Source: Candidatus Minthosoma caballi (GTDB lineage: Bacteria > Bacteroidota > Bacteroidia > Bacteroidales > Bacteroidaceae). From it: DNA of 64,000 nucleotides. The position numbers and the translations under genes were made by a program. Location: NCBI GenBank assembly GCA_018064505.1, contig JAGHVC010000155.1, forward strand, positions 1-64,000, given 5' to 3'. The notes beneath the pieces are model-generated. The model had not been told where the DNA came from. It did not search any database and was given only the letters and a program-made list of their open reading frames with translations. Of this stretch, positions 16,635 to 25,309 are shown piece by piece (position 1 is the stretch's first letter; each line of letters opens with the position of its first letter).

Positions 16635-18062
16635 ATGTCTGAACTTGACGAATGGCAGGGCAGTGCTCCTGCATCAGAAAACACATCTGACAATGGTGGT
16701 AGCCGCGAGGGTTATCGCTCATCTTACAACCGTGAAAATAGCTTTGGCAGTCGTCCATCATACAATCGTGGCGACCGTCCGCAGCGCCCACGCTTTAATC
16801 GCAATGATCGCGCTGCATACAGTTCTAATGGCACACAGAATGAACGCGGCTTCCGCCCATCTGGCTTTGGTGCATCTTCTGATGAAGGCACACAGCAGCG
16901 TCAGGGCGGCTACCAGCAGCGTCCTTCTTACAATAACAACCGTCAGGGCGGCTACCAGCGGCGTGGTGGCTACCAGCAGGGCGGTTACCAGCAGCGTGGT
17001 GGCTATCAGCAGGGTGGTTACCAGCAGCGTGGCGGCTATCAGCAGCGTGGTGAGCAGCAGGAAAATGGTGAGTTCGAACAGCGTGGTGGCTATCAGCAGC
17101 GTGGCGGTTACCAGCAGCGCGGTGGCTATCAGCAGCGCGGTGGCTATCAGCAGCGTGGCGGCTATCAGCAGCGCGGTGGCTACCAGCAGCGTGGCGGCTA
17201 TCAGCAGGGCGGTTACCAGCAGCGTGGTGGCTATAACAACAATCGCGGTGGCGGCTTCCGTCCTCGCACAGCTGACTACAATCCAAATGCTAAGTATAGC
17301 ATGAAGAAGCAGATTGAGTATAAGGAGTACCTTGAGGATCCAGATGCACCAATCCGCTTGAACAAGTTCCTTGCTAATGCTGGTGTTTGCTCTCGTCGTG
17401 AGGCAGATCAGTTCATTCAGGCAGGCGTTGTTTCTGTAAATGGTGAGATTGTTAGCGAACTTGGCACAAAGGTGCAGCGTACAGACACTGTTCACTTCCA
17501 CGATCAGCTTGTAAGCATCGAGAAGAAAGTGTATGTAATTCTTAATAAACCAAAGGATTATGTAACAACTTCGGATGATCCACAGCAGCGCAAGACTGTT
17601 ATGGATCTCGTGAAGAACTGCTGTCGTGAGCGCATCTACCCAGTAGGTCGTCTTGACCGTAACACTACAGGTGTTCTTCTCTTCACTAATGATGGTGATC
17701 TTGCTTCAAAGCTCACTCATCCTAAGTTCTTGAAGAAGAAGATTTACCATGTTTACCTCGACAAGAACTGCACTGCAGCTGATATGAATCAGATTGCAGA
17801 AGGCATCACTCTCGAGGATGGCGACATCAAGGCTGACGCTATCAGCTATGCAAGCGACACAGACCGCAAGCAGGTTGGCATTGAGATTCACTCTGGAAAG
17901 AACCGCATCGTTCGTCGTATCTTCGAGAGCCTTGGCTACAAGGTTTGCAAGCTCGATCGCGTAATGTTTGCAGGCCTCACAAAGAAGGGCCTCAAGCGTG
18001 GTGACTGGCGATTCCTCACAGAACAGGAAGTTGCAATGCTTCACATGGGTTCGTTTGAATAA
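16635..18062 (+). CDS. RluB/RsuA-type pseudouridine synthase with long RGG/Y/Q-rich N-terminal region
   Basis: A 475-residue protein. The last ~250 residues are a standard rRNA pseudouridine synthase. An S4 RNA-binding domain (IRLNKFLANAGVCSRREADQFI, ~238-259) is followed by a catalytic domain with the active-site Asp in YPVGRLDRNTTGVLLFTNDGDL (~335-356) and the RsuA-family ending KNRIVRRIFESLGYKVCKLDR. By similarity it would modify 23S rRNA (RluB class). The first ~220 residues are low-complexity: Arg/Asn/Ser-rich, then about 17 copies of a GGYQQR-type hexapeptide (~95-205). Such RGG/Tyr/Gln tracts bind RNA and favour condensates in other proteins (known in general, inferred here). Confidence 0.92.
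   Translation: MSELDEWQGSAPASENTSDNGGSREGYRSSYNRENSFGSRPSYNRGDRPQRPRFNRNDRAAYSSNGTQNERGFRPSGFGASSDEGTQQRQGGYQQRPSYNNNRQGGYQRRGGYQQGGYQQRGGYQQGGYQQRGGYQQRGEQQENGEFEQRGGYQQRGGYQQRGGYQQRGGYQQRGGYQQRGGYQQRGGYQQGGYQQRGGYNNNRGGGFRPRTADYNPNAKYSMKKQIEYKEYLEDPDAPIRLNKFLANAGVCSRREADQFIQAGVVSVNGEIVSELGTKVQRTDTVHFHDQLVSIEKKVYVILNKPKDYVTTSDDPQQRKTVMDLVKNCCRERIYPVGRLDRNTTGVLLFTNDGDLASKLTHPKFLKKKIYHVYLDKNCTAADMNQIAEGITLEDGDIKADAISYASDTDRKQVGIEIHSGKNRIVRRIFESLGYKVCKLDRVMFAGLTKKGLKRGDWRFLTEQEVAMLHMGSFE
16905..17250 (+). repeat. Coding tandem repeat (18-bp GGYQQR units)
   Basis: The pseudouridine synthase gene contains runs of an 18-bp unit (GGTGGCTATCAGCAGCGT and variants) encoding GGYQQR. One interruption (about 17050-17085) encodes a Glu-rich break. 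Units differ mainly at third codon positions. The tract should be prone to in-frame length changes. Confidence 0.85.
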
Positions 18063-18195
18063 AGCCCCCTAACCCCCGAAGGGGGCATCCATCCGGACAT
18101 AAAGGATGTGAGTTGCAAGTCGGGGCAAACACAAACTGAAATTAGCGCCATTTCCCCCATCCGAATGGCACGCCCCCTTCGGGGGACGGGGGGCT
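18063..18195 (+). repeat. Gap-filling palindromic-ended element, copy C (short form)
   Basis: This 133-bp element fills the gap between the pseudouridine synthase stop and asnS. Its first ~25 bp (AGCCCCCTAACCCCCGAAGG...) and last ~32 bp (...GGCACGCCCCCTTCGGGGGA...) match copies A and B, while the middle is different and shorter. It ends 4 bp before ATG 18200. It is placed the same way: right after a stop, right before a start. Confidence 0.85.
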
Positions 18196-18199
18196 TATT

Positions 18200-19621
18200 A
18201 TGAAAAGAACAAAGATTATTGATGCTCTTGCTTCTACAGAATATGGCAAAGAGATTACCGTCATGGGCTGGTGTCGCAGTCACCGTGGTAACAAGAATGT
18301 TGACTTCATTGCCCTCAACGACGGTTCAACAATCAAGAACATCCAGATTGTCGTTGACGCTGGTGTTGTGGACGAGGCTACACTGAAGCAGATTACCACC
18401 GGTTCTTGTATCGGTGTTGACGGTGTTCTCGTAGAAAGCCCAGCACAGGGTCAGGCTTCTGAGATTCAGGCAAAGAATATCACTGTCTTCGGCGGTTGCG
18501 GCAACGACTACCCAATGCAGAAGAAGGGACAGAGCTTTGAGTACATGCGTCAGCACGCTCACATGCGTCTCCGTACAAATACATTCGGTGCTGTGATGCG
18601 CATTCGCCACAACATGGCAATGGCTATCCACACTTACTTCCACGAGCACGGATACTTCTATTTCCACACTCCACTCATCACAGCTTCTGACCGTGAGGGT
18701 GCTGGTCAGATGTTCCAGGTGACAACAAAGAACCTCTACGACCTCAAGAAGGACGAGAACGGTTCTATCATCTACGACGATGACTTCTTCGGCAAGCAGA
18801 CTTCGCTCACAGTGTCTGGTCAGCTCGAAGGTGAGCTTGGTGCTACTGCTCTTGGTCAGATCTACACATTCGGTCCTACTTTCCGTGCTGAGAACTCTAA
18901 CACTCCACGCCACTTGGCAGAGTTCTGGATGGTTGAGCCAGAGGTTTGCTTCATCGAGCTTGACGACCTCATGGATCTCGAAGAGGACTTCATCAAGTAT
19001 TGCGTGCGCTGGGCACTTAAGAATTGCAAGGACGATCTCGAGTTCCTTAACAAGATGATTGACAAGGGTCTCATCGAGCGCCTTGAGTCAGTTGTCAACA
19101 CAGAGTTCGTTCGTCTTCCTTACACTAAGGGCATCGAAATTCTTCAGCAGGCAATCAAAGACGGCAAGAAGTTTGAGTTCCCATGCAACTGGGGCGACGA
19201 CCTTGCTTCTGAGCACGAGCGCTTCCTCGTTGAGGAATACTTCAAGAAGCCAGTCATCATGACCAACTACCCTAAGGCAATCAAGGCATTCTACATGAAG
19301 ATTGATGCTGAGAAGCCAATGTTTGATGGCAAGGAAATGGAAGAGACAGTACAGGGCACAGATGTGCTTTTCCCACAGATTGGCGAAATCATCGGCGGTT
19401 CTGTTCGTGAGGAAAGCTACGAGAAGCTCGTTGGAGAGATTGAGAGCCGCAACATCCCAATGAAGGATATGTGGTGGTATCTCGACACTCGCAAGTTCGG
19501 CACATGTCCTCACGGTGGTTTCGGTCTTGGATTCGAGCGCCTCATCCTCTTCGTGACAGGCATGCAGAATATTCGCGATGTGATTCCATTCCCACGCACT
19601 CCAAAGACTGCAGAATTCTAA
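18200..19621 (+). CDS. asnS: Asparaginyl-tRNA synthetase
   Basis: A 473-residue class IIb synthetase charging tRNA-Asn. An N-terminal OB-fold anticodon-binding domain ([23 protein letters not shown], ~21-43) is followed by the catalytic domain. Motif 2 is at [25 protein letters not shown] (~223-247), and motif 3 [28 protein letters not shown] is near the C-terminus. The Asn-specific context and length agree with AsnRS rather than AspRS. The leader is the repeat element just upstream. Confidence 0.96.
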   Translation: MKRTKIIDALASTEYGKEITVMGWCRSHRGNKNVDFIALNDGSTIKNIQIVVDAGVVDEATLKQITTGSCIGVDGVLVESPAQGQASEIQAKNITVFGGCGNDYPMQKKGQSFEYMRQHAHMRLRTNTFGAVMRIRHNMAMAIHTYFHEHGYFYFHTPLITASDREGAGQMFQVTTKNLYDLKKDENGSIIYDDDFFGKQTSLTVSGQLEGELGATALGQIYTFGPTFRAENSNTPRHLAEFWMVEPEVCFIELDDLMDLEEDFIKYCVRWALKNCKDDLEFLNKMIDKGLIERLESVVNTEFVRLPYTKGIEILQQAIKDGKKFEFPCNWGDDLASEHERFLVEEYFKKPVIMTNYPKAIKAFYMKIDAEKPMFDGKEMEETVQGTDVLFPQIGEIIGGSVREESYEKLVGEIESRNIPMKDMWWYLDTRKFGTCPHGGFGLGFERLILFVTGMQNIRDVIPFPRTPKTAEF

Positions 19622-19639
19622 AAATAAATTGCTAAATGC

Positions 19640-19670
19640 TTTGCAAGTTGCGAAATTATCCGTACCTTTG
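19640..19670 (+). promoter_or_regulatory. Promoter of tRNA-Val inside an inverted repeat
   Basis: TTTG (19640-19643), 19 bp, TACCTTTG (19663-19670) leads into the tRNA at 19688. A perfect 11-bp inverted repeat, TTGCTAAATGC (19629-19639) and GCATTTAGCAA (19675-19685), encloses the promoter. It may be an operator or, as RNA, part of the end of the asnS transcript. Confidence 0.6.
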
Positions 19671-19687
19671 CAACGCATTTAGCAAAA

Positions 19688-19762
19688 GGGCGTTTAGCTC
19701 AGCTGGTTCAGAGCATCTGCCTTACAAGCAGAGGGTCGGCGGTTCGAATCCGTCAACGCCCA
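19688..19762 (+). tRNA. tRNA-Val (anticodon UAC)
   Basis: A full cloverleaf can be drawn: acceptor GGGCGTT/AACGCCC, D arm GCTC...GAGC, anticodon stem TCTGC/GCAGA with loop CTTACAA (anticodon TAC), and T arm GGCGG-TTCGAAT-CCGTC, with discriminator A. CCA is not encoded. A copy of the last part of the gene follows 55 bp downstream. Confidence 0.95.
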
Positions 19763-19823
19763 CAATAAAGTGGGTTGCGGAAAGACGCAATGAAATAAGT
19801 CAATCCGTCAACGCCCACAATAA
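19747..19823 (+). repeat. Duplicated tRNA 3' end (possible att remnant)
   Basis: The tRNA 3' end plus 6 bp, 22 bp from AATCCGTC to CACAATAA (19747-19768), is repeated exactly at 19802-19823. The 33 bp between the copies have no gene. Integrases often use the 3' end of a tRNA gene and leave such duplications, so this may be a scar or unused attachment site. Confidence 0.7.
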
Positions 19824-19829
19824 TAAATA

Positions 19830-19860
19830 AAAAGAGCACTCATTTCGAGTGCTCTTTTTT
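19830..19860 (+). terminator. Rho-independent terminator after tRNA-Val
   Basis: AAAAGAGCACTC (19830-19841) pairs with GAGTGCTCTTTT (19847-19858), followed by more T. Strong stem and T-run. Confidence 0.9.
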
Positions 19861-19928
19861 GTTTTCTCACCTCTTCATCTACGAAACATTAAAAAATCTT
19901 TAATTAATGATTAAGAAGTATTAAATAT

Positions 19929-19959
19929 TTTGTTAGTTGGAAAATGAATTGTACATTTG
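19929..19959 (+). promoter_or_regulatory. Promoter of the DUF4369-type lipoprotein gene
   Basis: TTTG (19929-19932), 19 bp, TACATTTG (19952-19959). It leaves a long leader (~135 nt) before ATG 20102, in which I see no recognised RNA element. Confidence 0.7.
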
Positions 19960-20101
19960 CATAATTTTATAAGAAAACCAAGTGAACAGAATTAGCTTTC
20001 TAATTGAATCGTTCTATTCATTGTAAAGATAATTTTGTTTACTTGCAGAAAAGTACAAGACACGAGTTTAGTACGAAACAACCTATCGAAACACGCGATA
20101 C

Positions 20102-20803
20102 ATGAAAAAACTAATACAATCGCTGGCGTTCATAATCATAGCAGTTACAATGCTGTCTTCATGCGCAGGCAATTACAATATCACAGGCACATCGCTCCAG
20201 TCCATCTACGACGGAAACATGGTGTATTTGCGTCCTCTGGATGATGACAAATCTGTTGATTCTTGCAAGATACTTCACGGTAAGTTCTCCATGAGTGGTC
20301 CTGTAGATTCAATAATGTGCGTTCGCCTTTTCATTGGAAACGACATCGACAACATCCCGATTGTGCTTGAACAAGGAGACATCAAAGTTAGCACTCAGGA
20401 AGCTTCTATCAAGGTTGAAGGAACACCTCTCAACGACAAGTTCTATTCCTTCATGATAGAACGAGATTCCCTCAATTATCTGTTGCGCGAACTTCCTCGT
20501 CGCCAGGCAACAATGATTCTTGAAGGTTATGACGAAGACGAAATCCTCCGTCAGCTTGGCGAGGAAGAAGCAGATATCCGTATCAAGATTGACAAGATGG
20601 AGACAGAGTTCGTGACAGACAATTTCGACAATGTGCTCGGAGTCACCTACTTCCTTGTTCTTTGCCAGAATGCATTAAACCAATATGGGTTCCCAACCAC
20701 AACACCTCAGATTGACGAACTCTACGGCCGTGCTCCTGACACATTCCGAAACAATAAGAAAGTGATTGATTTCATGGAACTTTGCAAAGGCAATAATCAG
20801 TAA
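20102..20803 (+). CDS. DUF4369-type lipoprotein
   Basis: A 233-residue lipoprotein: signal peptide MKKLIQSLAFIIIAVTMLSSC with the lipid-carrying Cys at 21. Residues ~25-125 fit the DUF4369 beta-sandwich (YNITGTSLQSIYDGNMVYLRPLDDDKSVDSCKILHGKFSMSG), which in many Bacteroidetes proteins precedes a thioredoxin-like domain. Here the thioredoxin part is missing. The rest (~130-233) is helical with EEEADIRIKIDKMETEFVTDN and ends without a CxxC motif. Compare the gene at 61676, which has the same N-terminal domain plus a thioredoxin fold. Function unknown. Confidence 0.8.
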   Translation: MKKLIQSLAFIIIAVTMLSSCAGNYNITGTSLQSIYDGNMVYLRPLDDDKSVDSCKILHGKFSMSGPVDSIMCVRLFIGNDIDNIPIVLEQGDIKVSTQEASIKVEGTPLNDKFYSFMIERDSLNYLLRELPRRQATMILEGYDEDEILRQLGEEEADIRIKIDKMETEFVTDNFDNVLGVTYFLVLCQNALNQYGFPTTTPQIDELYGRAPDTFRNNKKVIDFMELCKGNNQ

Positions 20804-20834
20804 AAACATAAATCAAGTTGGAACAAGCTCAACT

Positions 20835-20950
20835 TGGTTGAGTTTTTAAGTTCTTAAGTTTTTGAGTTTTTAAGGTTGAGATTATCCACATTCAGTCAAA
20901 GGTAACTAAACCTCACAACTAACAACCTCAAAACCTGAAACTTGACCACA
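20835..20950. repeat. Intergenic palindromic repeat, copy 2 of 2
   Basis: GAGTTTTTAAGTTCTTAAGTTTTTGAG words (about 20841-20867) face ACCTCAAAACCTGAAAC (about 20926-20942). The shared core TTCAGTCAAAGGTAACTA is at about 20893-20910. It matches the element at 612-800 in words and order, but is shorter. Confidence 0.6.
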
Positions 20951-20983
20951 TGCGAAAGTTGAATGCATAATAAGAAACAAAAC

Positions 20984-21021
20984 AAAAAAGGCAAGACGAT
21001 TATTTTCGCCTTGCCTTTTTT
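20984..21021. terminator. Bidirectional terminator between lipoprotein gene and rho
   Basis: AAAAAAGGCAAG (20984-20995) pairs perfectly with CTTGCCTTTTTT (21010-21021). There is a T-run on either strand, placed between convergent genes. Confidence 0.9.
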
Positions 21022-21040
21022 GTGTCTATCTTACCATTCG

Positions 21041-23041
21041 TCATCCATTCATGCTTATCAGCAGTTCCTCATTGTTCTTAGTGTTCTTAAGCTGCTTTGT
21101 GAGGAACTCCATCGCTTCGATAGGAGTCATGTCTGCCAAGTGATTGCGCATCACCCACATGCGGTTGAGAGTAGTCTGATCCTGCAGCAAGTCGTCGCGA
21201 CGAGTAGAAGAAGCAGTAAGGTTGACTGCAGGGAAAACGCGCTTGTTGGCAAGAGCTCTGTCAAGCTGCAGTTCCATGTTGCCCGTTCCCTTAAATTCCT
21301 CAAAAATAACTTCGTCCATCTTCGAGCCAGTGTCGATGAGGGCAGTAGCGATGATAGTGAGTGAGCCGCCATTCTCAATGTTGCGCGCAGCACCAAAGAA
21401 ACGCTTTGGCTTGTGCAGTGCATTAGCATCCACACCACCCGAAAGCACCTTGCCGCTTGCAGGGCTGACAGTATTGTATGCACGAGCCAAACGAGTGATA
21501 GAGTCGAGGAAAATAACAACATCGTGTCCGCTTTCCACCATTCTCTTTGCCTTCTCAAGCACGATGCCAGCAATCTTAACATGATTCTCTGCAGGCGCAT
21601 CGAATGTAGAAGCAATCACCTCTGCATTCACCGTGCGAGCCATGTCTGTGACTTCCTCAGGTCGCTCGTCGATGAGCAGCATCATGAGGTAAGCCTCAGG
21701 GTGATTAGCAGCAATGCTGTTGGCAATATCCTTCATCAGCATTGTCTTACCAGTCTTTGGCTGAGCCACGATGAGCGCACGCTGTCCCTTGCCGATAGGG
21801 GAGAAGAGATCAACAACTCTTGATGACCAGCTGTCGTTGAATCCCTTGCACAGCTTAAACTTCTCATCAGGGAAGAGTGGGGTGAGGAACTCAAAGCCCA
21901 CGCGATCACGCACTCTTGAAGGCTCGCAGCCATTTATTCTTTCCACGCTTGTGAGAGGGAAGAACTTTTCGCCATCCTTTGGAGGGCGCACGAAGCCATC
22001 CACAACATCGCCAGTCTTCAAGCCGTAGTGCTTGATTTGCTGCAAGCTAACATACACATCGTCAGGAGAAGGCAAATAGTTATAGTCAGAACTGCGCAAG
22101 AAACCGTAGTTGTCCACAGTTTCCAGCACACCGCTCACTTTGATAATATTGTCAAAGTCATAAGGCTTCTCCTTCACAGCTTTCTCCTTCTTCTGCATCA
22201 TCACCTCAGGCTCATAATCCGATTGAGGCATTGACACCCTCTCGTAATACTCAGCCGCTCTTTCCTTGCTCTCCATTTCCAGTTTTCCGAAGAAATCCAT
22301 CGGACTAGTCACTTCTTCCAGAGCAGGAATATCCTCAATGATGATGAAGTCAGCCTCGCCCGACACAGCCTCAGCCTTCTTGTTAATGATGATCTCTTTA
22401 TGCTCAGCATTATCAGCAAAAGCTTCCTCAGGCACAACAAAGTCATTGCTCTTCACTTCCGTCTCCTCCGCAACCTCAGCCTTAGGCATCTCCTCCTCAG
22501 CTGCAGCAGCATTTTCAGCCACATTGCCAGCAGCCGCCTCCTCAGCCTTCTCAGCCTTAGACTTTCTTCCACGCTTCTTAGGCTCCTCAGCAACCGTTGT
22601 TTCAGCCACATTGCCAGCAGCCGCCTCCTCAGCCTTCTCAGCCTTAGACTTTCTTCCGCGCTTCTTAGGCTCCTCAGCAACCGCCTTATCAGCCTCAGCC
22701 TTAGCCTCTTCAGCAGCCATTATAGTCATTCTGTTTTTCTCCTCATCCGACAAATCAGCATACAGCGAATCATCCTTCGTCACCATCACCGTCTTGTCCA
22801 CTTTCTTAGCCTTAGTTTGGCTGGCAGTATATACTCTGTCCACGCTCTTCACTCTTGCGCGCTTGCGAGGAGCCGCCTTTTCAGTCGAAGAATTGGAAGC
22901 AAAGCTGGTAGCCTGCTCATCTATAATCTTAAACCAAAGCTCCTCCTCGCTCATGCTGGCAGCCTTCTGCACGCCAAGCTCAGTAGCGATTCCAGCAAGC
23001 TCCTCTTTAGATTTTGCCTTCAGTTCGTCTAATTTATACAT
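21041..23041 (-). CDS. rho: Transcription termination factor Rho with long disordered insert
   Basis: A 666-residue hexameric RNA helicase that ends transcription; E. coli Rho has 419 residues. I chose ATG 23041 ([23 protein letters not shown], the usual Rho N-terminal helix); the frame runs upstream without support. Residues ~60-290 are a charged Ala/Glu/Lys-rich region, including two 29-residue repeats with [19 protein letters not shown] and a third partial one. The RNA-binding cold-shock domain ([20 protein letters not shown]) and the ATPase domain ([16 protein letters not shown] Walker [17 protein letters not shown] Walker B) follow. Long inserts are known in Bacteroidetes Rho, and in Bacteroides thetaiotaomicron the disordered region drives phase separation. 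Confidence 0.95.
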   Translation of the reverse strand: MYKLDELKAKSKEELAGIATELGVQKAASMSEEELWFKIIDEQATSFASNSSTEKAAPRKRARVKSVDRVYTASQTKAKKVDKTVMVTKDDSLYADLSDEEKNRMTIMAAEEAKAEADKAVAEEPKKRGRKSKAEKAEEAAAGNVAETTVAEEPKKRGRKSKAEKAEEAAAGNVAENAAAAEEEMPKAEVAEETEVKSNDFVVPEEAFADNAEHKEIIINKKAEAVSGEADFIIIEDIPALEEVTSPMDFFGKLEMESKERAAEYYERVSMPQSDYEPEVMMQKKEKAVKEKPYDFDNIIKVSGVLETVDNYGFLRSSDYNYLPSPDDVYVSLQQIKHYGLKTGDVVDGFVRPPKDGEKFFPLTSVERINGCEPSRVRDRVGFEFLTPLFPDEKFKLCKGFNDSWSSRVVDLFSPIGKGQRALIVAQPKTGKTMLMKDIANSIAANHPEAYLMMLLIDERPEEVTDMARTVNAEVIASTFDAPAENHVKIAGIVLEKAKRMVESGHDVVIFLDSITRLARAYNTVSPASGKVLSGGVDANALHKPKRFFGAARNIENGGSLTIIATALIDTGSKMDEVIFEEFKGTGNMELQLDRALANKRVFPAVNLTASSTRRDDLLQDQTTLNRMWVMRNHLADMTPIEAMEFLTKQLKNTKNNEELLISMNG
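22521..22694 (-). repeat. 87-bp coding tandem repeat in rho
   Basis: Two near-identical copies of an 87-bp unit (starting at 22521 and 22608) encode the 29-residue KKRGRKSK-containing repeat of Rho. Copies differ at very few bases, suggesting recent duplication. Confidence 0.85.
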
Positions 23042-23283
23042 ATTAATATTGTGTAGGAAAAATAGTATATGCCAATATACTTTCAGCACACTTCACCGCC
23101 TCCATCCAGGCACAGTAAATGCTGTTTTATAAAAAATAAATGAATTTGATTTTGAGAAATATATGAGACAAATACTGTTTTTCAGCTAAAAAATGAATGT
23201 TGTCCCATAAAAACTGATGCAAAAGTAGTGATTTTTCTGCAAATCACAAATACTTTTGCATCTTTTTTTAGTTTTTCCGTCGA

Positions 23284-23883
23284 TTATTGTATTGAAGCAT
23301 TAATGCTATCAATATAATTCAGCACATCCTCTCGTCCCAATTTATTAGCAGAACTTGTGATGAAATAAGGAGGCAGCTCCTCCCATTGCTCCTTCAGCAC
23401 ATTCAGATACTTCTCCGCAAACGGCTTCACTTGTGCCGGTTTCAGCTTATCAGCCTTAGTGAAGATGATGCCAAACGGCACGCCATTCTCTCCCAGAAAC
23501 TCCAGAAACTCCAAATCCTTAGCTTGAGGGTCATGTCGGATATCAATCAGCACAAACAAGCAAGTCAGCTGCTCACGATCCAGCACATAACGCTCAATCA
23601 TGTTCTTCAGCTTTTCCATCGCCTTCTTGCCCCTCTGCGCATACCCATAGCCAGGCAAATCAACAATATACCATGATTCATTAATCAGGAAGTGATTTAT
23701 GCACATAGTCTTGCCCGGAGTGGAAGAAGTCAGAGCCAAACTCTTCCTTTCCGTCAGCGCATTAATCAGCGACGACTTGCCCACATTGCTTCGTCCAATA
23801 AACGCATACTCAGGCAGCCCCGTCTGCGGACACATATCCTGTCTCGGGCAGCTGCCAATATACTTAGCCGATGTAATCTTCAT
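23284..23883 (-). CDS. engB: Ribosome biogenesis GTP-binding protein EngB (YsxC/YihA)
   Basis: A 199-residue essential GTPase acting in large-subunit assembly. ATG 23883 ([14 protein letters not shown]) fits the family; the longer frame to 23976 includes a -7-like TACCTTTG (complement of 23915-23922) and is untranslated leader. Motifs: G1 [12 protein letters not shown], the G2 Thr in SSTPGKT, G3 DLPGYGYA, G4 TKADK, and G5 SSANKLG. Length is normal. It lies downstream of rho in the opposite sense of growth but on the same strand, with ~240 bp between, so it is transcribed separately. Confidence 0.95.
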   Translation of the reverse strand: MKITSAKYIGSCPRQDMCPQTGLPEYAFIGRSNVGKSSLINALTERKSLALTSSTPGKTMCINHFLINESWYIVDLPGYGYAQRGKKAMEKLKNMIERYVLDREQLTCLFVLIDIRHDPQAKDLEFLEFLGENGVPFGIIFTKADKLKPAQVKPFAEKYLNVLKEQWEELPPYFITSSANKLGREDVLNYIDSINASIQ

Positions 23884-24047
23884 AAACCTAAACCTATCTT
23901 TCTGAAATTCTGTGCAAAGGTAATGATTTTTCTCCAATCCACCGCCATTTCCCTCCCTAATATTCATCATTTTCATCGGTTCGTAGGTCAGTCACTCCGC
24001 AAATGAACCATGCCAAATGCACCTCTTTAGCCCCCTCAAAACCCTCT

Positions 24048-24326
24048 GCCTTTCACGCTTTATCGCTTACGCCTTGTAAGCCATATTGCTTACGCCCGAT
24101 AAGCGATCAAGCTTGACGGGCGCAAGCTTTTCACCCTCCGCTTTGTACCTCTCAAGAGGTGTGACTCACACCGGTATAGATGATGTGACTCACATCGGCA
24201 TAGGTGGTGTGAGTCATAACACTTAAGGCGTACAAGGCATACGCCTGCAATGGTGCGCCTTGCAATCTCACGGAGGCGAAAGGCATACGCCCAAAGATGT
24301 GCAAGGCATGCGCTTGTGACAGCGTC
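24048..24326. repeat. Phased array of about twelve 23/24-bp units
   Basis: Related words recur at 23-bp steps: GCCTTTC (24048), GCCTTGT (24071), GCCCGAT (24094) and GCTTTGT (24140; the 24117 unit is diverged). Three 24-bp units follow at 24163, 24187 and 24211, centred on the palindromes GTGTGACTCACAC, GATGTGACTCACATC and GTGTGAGTCATAAC. Then the 23-bp phase resumes with AGGCATACGCC (24235), CCTTGCA (24258), AGGCATACGCC (24281) and AGGCATGCGC (24304). 23 is not divisible by three and no frame is open, so it is not coding. A related array lies at 62895-63055. Confidence 0.75.
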
Positions 24327-24330
24327 CTAG

Positions 24331-24826
24331 GACGATGTCTTTCCCTCAAAAGAAGCGCTAAGCCTCCGCCAAACCATACACCCCTCTATATTGACGAAAT
24401 ACAATTACTTATCCAGTTCTTACTCTTCCTTATAATGCGTGATGCGGTGAAAAATATGTATATTCTCCGCAAAAGTTGCGGTGAAAACGCAAATTCTCAT
24501 TGCAAAATTTGTTCTTTCACATTTGCTTCGTTATTTTTGCAACCAGATTATTATTACTATGGCAAAAAGAACAATATATGCTTTAGACGCTTTCCTAAGA
24601 AAGAACGCGCTTCGCGATAACGCAAGTATTTTTTTGTGTCAATAATTAGCGCCCCTTTAGCTGGGGGAAGTCAATTAATGAACATCTAAGAGCAGGGTGT
24701 AGCCAATTGCCATGCGGGGTGTGGAGTGATTTTATAGGAATTATAAGCTTCGGATAATTTTTTTGAAAAAAGTTGCACCTATGGTTAGTTTTTTGAGCGT
24801 CTGAAAGGTATAGTGATAAAAGAGTG
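24331..24826. other. Gene-free stretch upstream of the sigma factor, with possible ECF-type promoter
   Basis: No gene is supportable here. It contains a GCGCCCCTTTAGCTGGGGGA hairpin (about 24648-24667), loosely like the ends of the gap-filling elements. Just before the sigma gene, GTTGCACC (24772-24779), GGTTAG (24783-24788) and AGCGTCTGAAAGGTATAG (about 24796-24813) occur. The CGTCTGAA part resembles the -10 region of ECF promoters, so self-activation is possible. No TAnnTTTG element was seen near the start. Confidence 0.4.
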
Positions 24827-25309
24827 ATGGGAAGAAGTGAAATCCGACAGCTATTTATGCAGCATTATGCCAAGATGTACAGGGTGGCGCGCACCATTCT
24901 GTATGATGAACAAGAAAGCAAGGATGTGGTCAGCGACATCTTTGAAAGATTGCTTCATGGGCAAATCGTGCTGCAGCCTGACACTGTAGAACACTATCTG
25001 CTGACAAGTGTTCGCAACCAGTGTATCAAGCGCATCCACCATGAGACGCTTAAACGCCAGCTGCAACTTCATCATTCATCGGAACAACTTTGTGAGGAAT
25101 CGGAAGATGAGAGACTTGCAGATGTCATGGAGTTTGCCTTAACGCATCTTGATGAACGCGACCAACGCATCTTCAACCTTCGTTTCACGGAAGGTTTTAG
25201 CTATGAAGAAATTGCCCAAATGGAAGGCATCAGCAAGGTTGCCGTATGGAAACATCTGTCACGCCTGATCAACAGAATTAAAGAACATTTTAATCCTACG
25301 GAGAAATGA
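24827..25309 (+). CDS. ECF-type RNA polymerase sigma-70 factor
   Basis: A 160-residue sigma factor. Region 2 (FMQHYAKMYRVARTILYDEQESKDVVSDIFERLL, ~10-43) carries the core-binding and -10 recognition helices. Region 4 (LDERDQRIFNLRFTEGFSYEEIAQMEGISKVAVWKHLSRLINRIKEHF, ~108-155) is the -35 helix-turn-helix. I prefer ATG 24827 over the GTG one codon earlier. The downstream gene overlaps its stop (ATGA), and an outer-membrane barrel gene follows, giving the usual Bacteroidetes cell-surface signalling order. The stimulus is unknown. Confidence 0.9.
   Translation: MGRSEIRQLFMQHYAKMYRVARTILYDEQESKDVVSDIFERLLHGQIVLQPDTVEHYLLTSVRNQCIKRIHHETLKRQLQLHHSSEQLCEESEDERLADVMEFALTHLDERDQRIFNLRFTEGFSYEEIAQMEGISKVAVWKHLSRLINRIKEHFNPTEK

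Noticed and set aside
16758-17501. Long frames opposite and alongside the repeat tract of the pseudouridine synthase gene
   Set aside because: They are products of the 18-bp repeat (runs of Ala/Thr/Ile/Leu or His/Ala/Ser) and end where the repeat ends.
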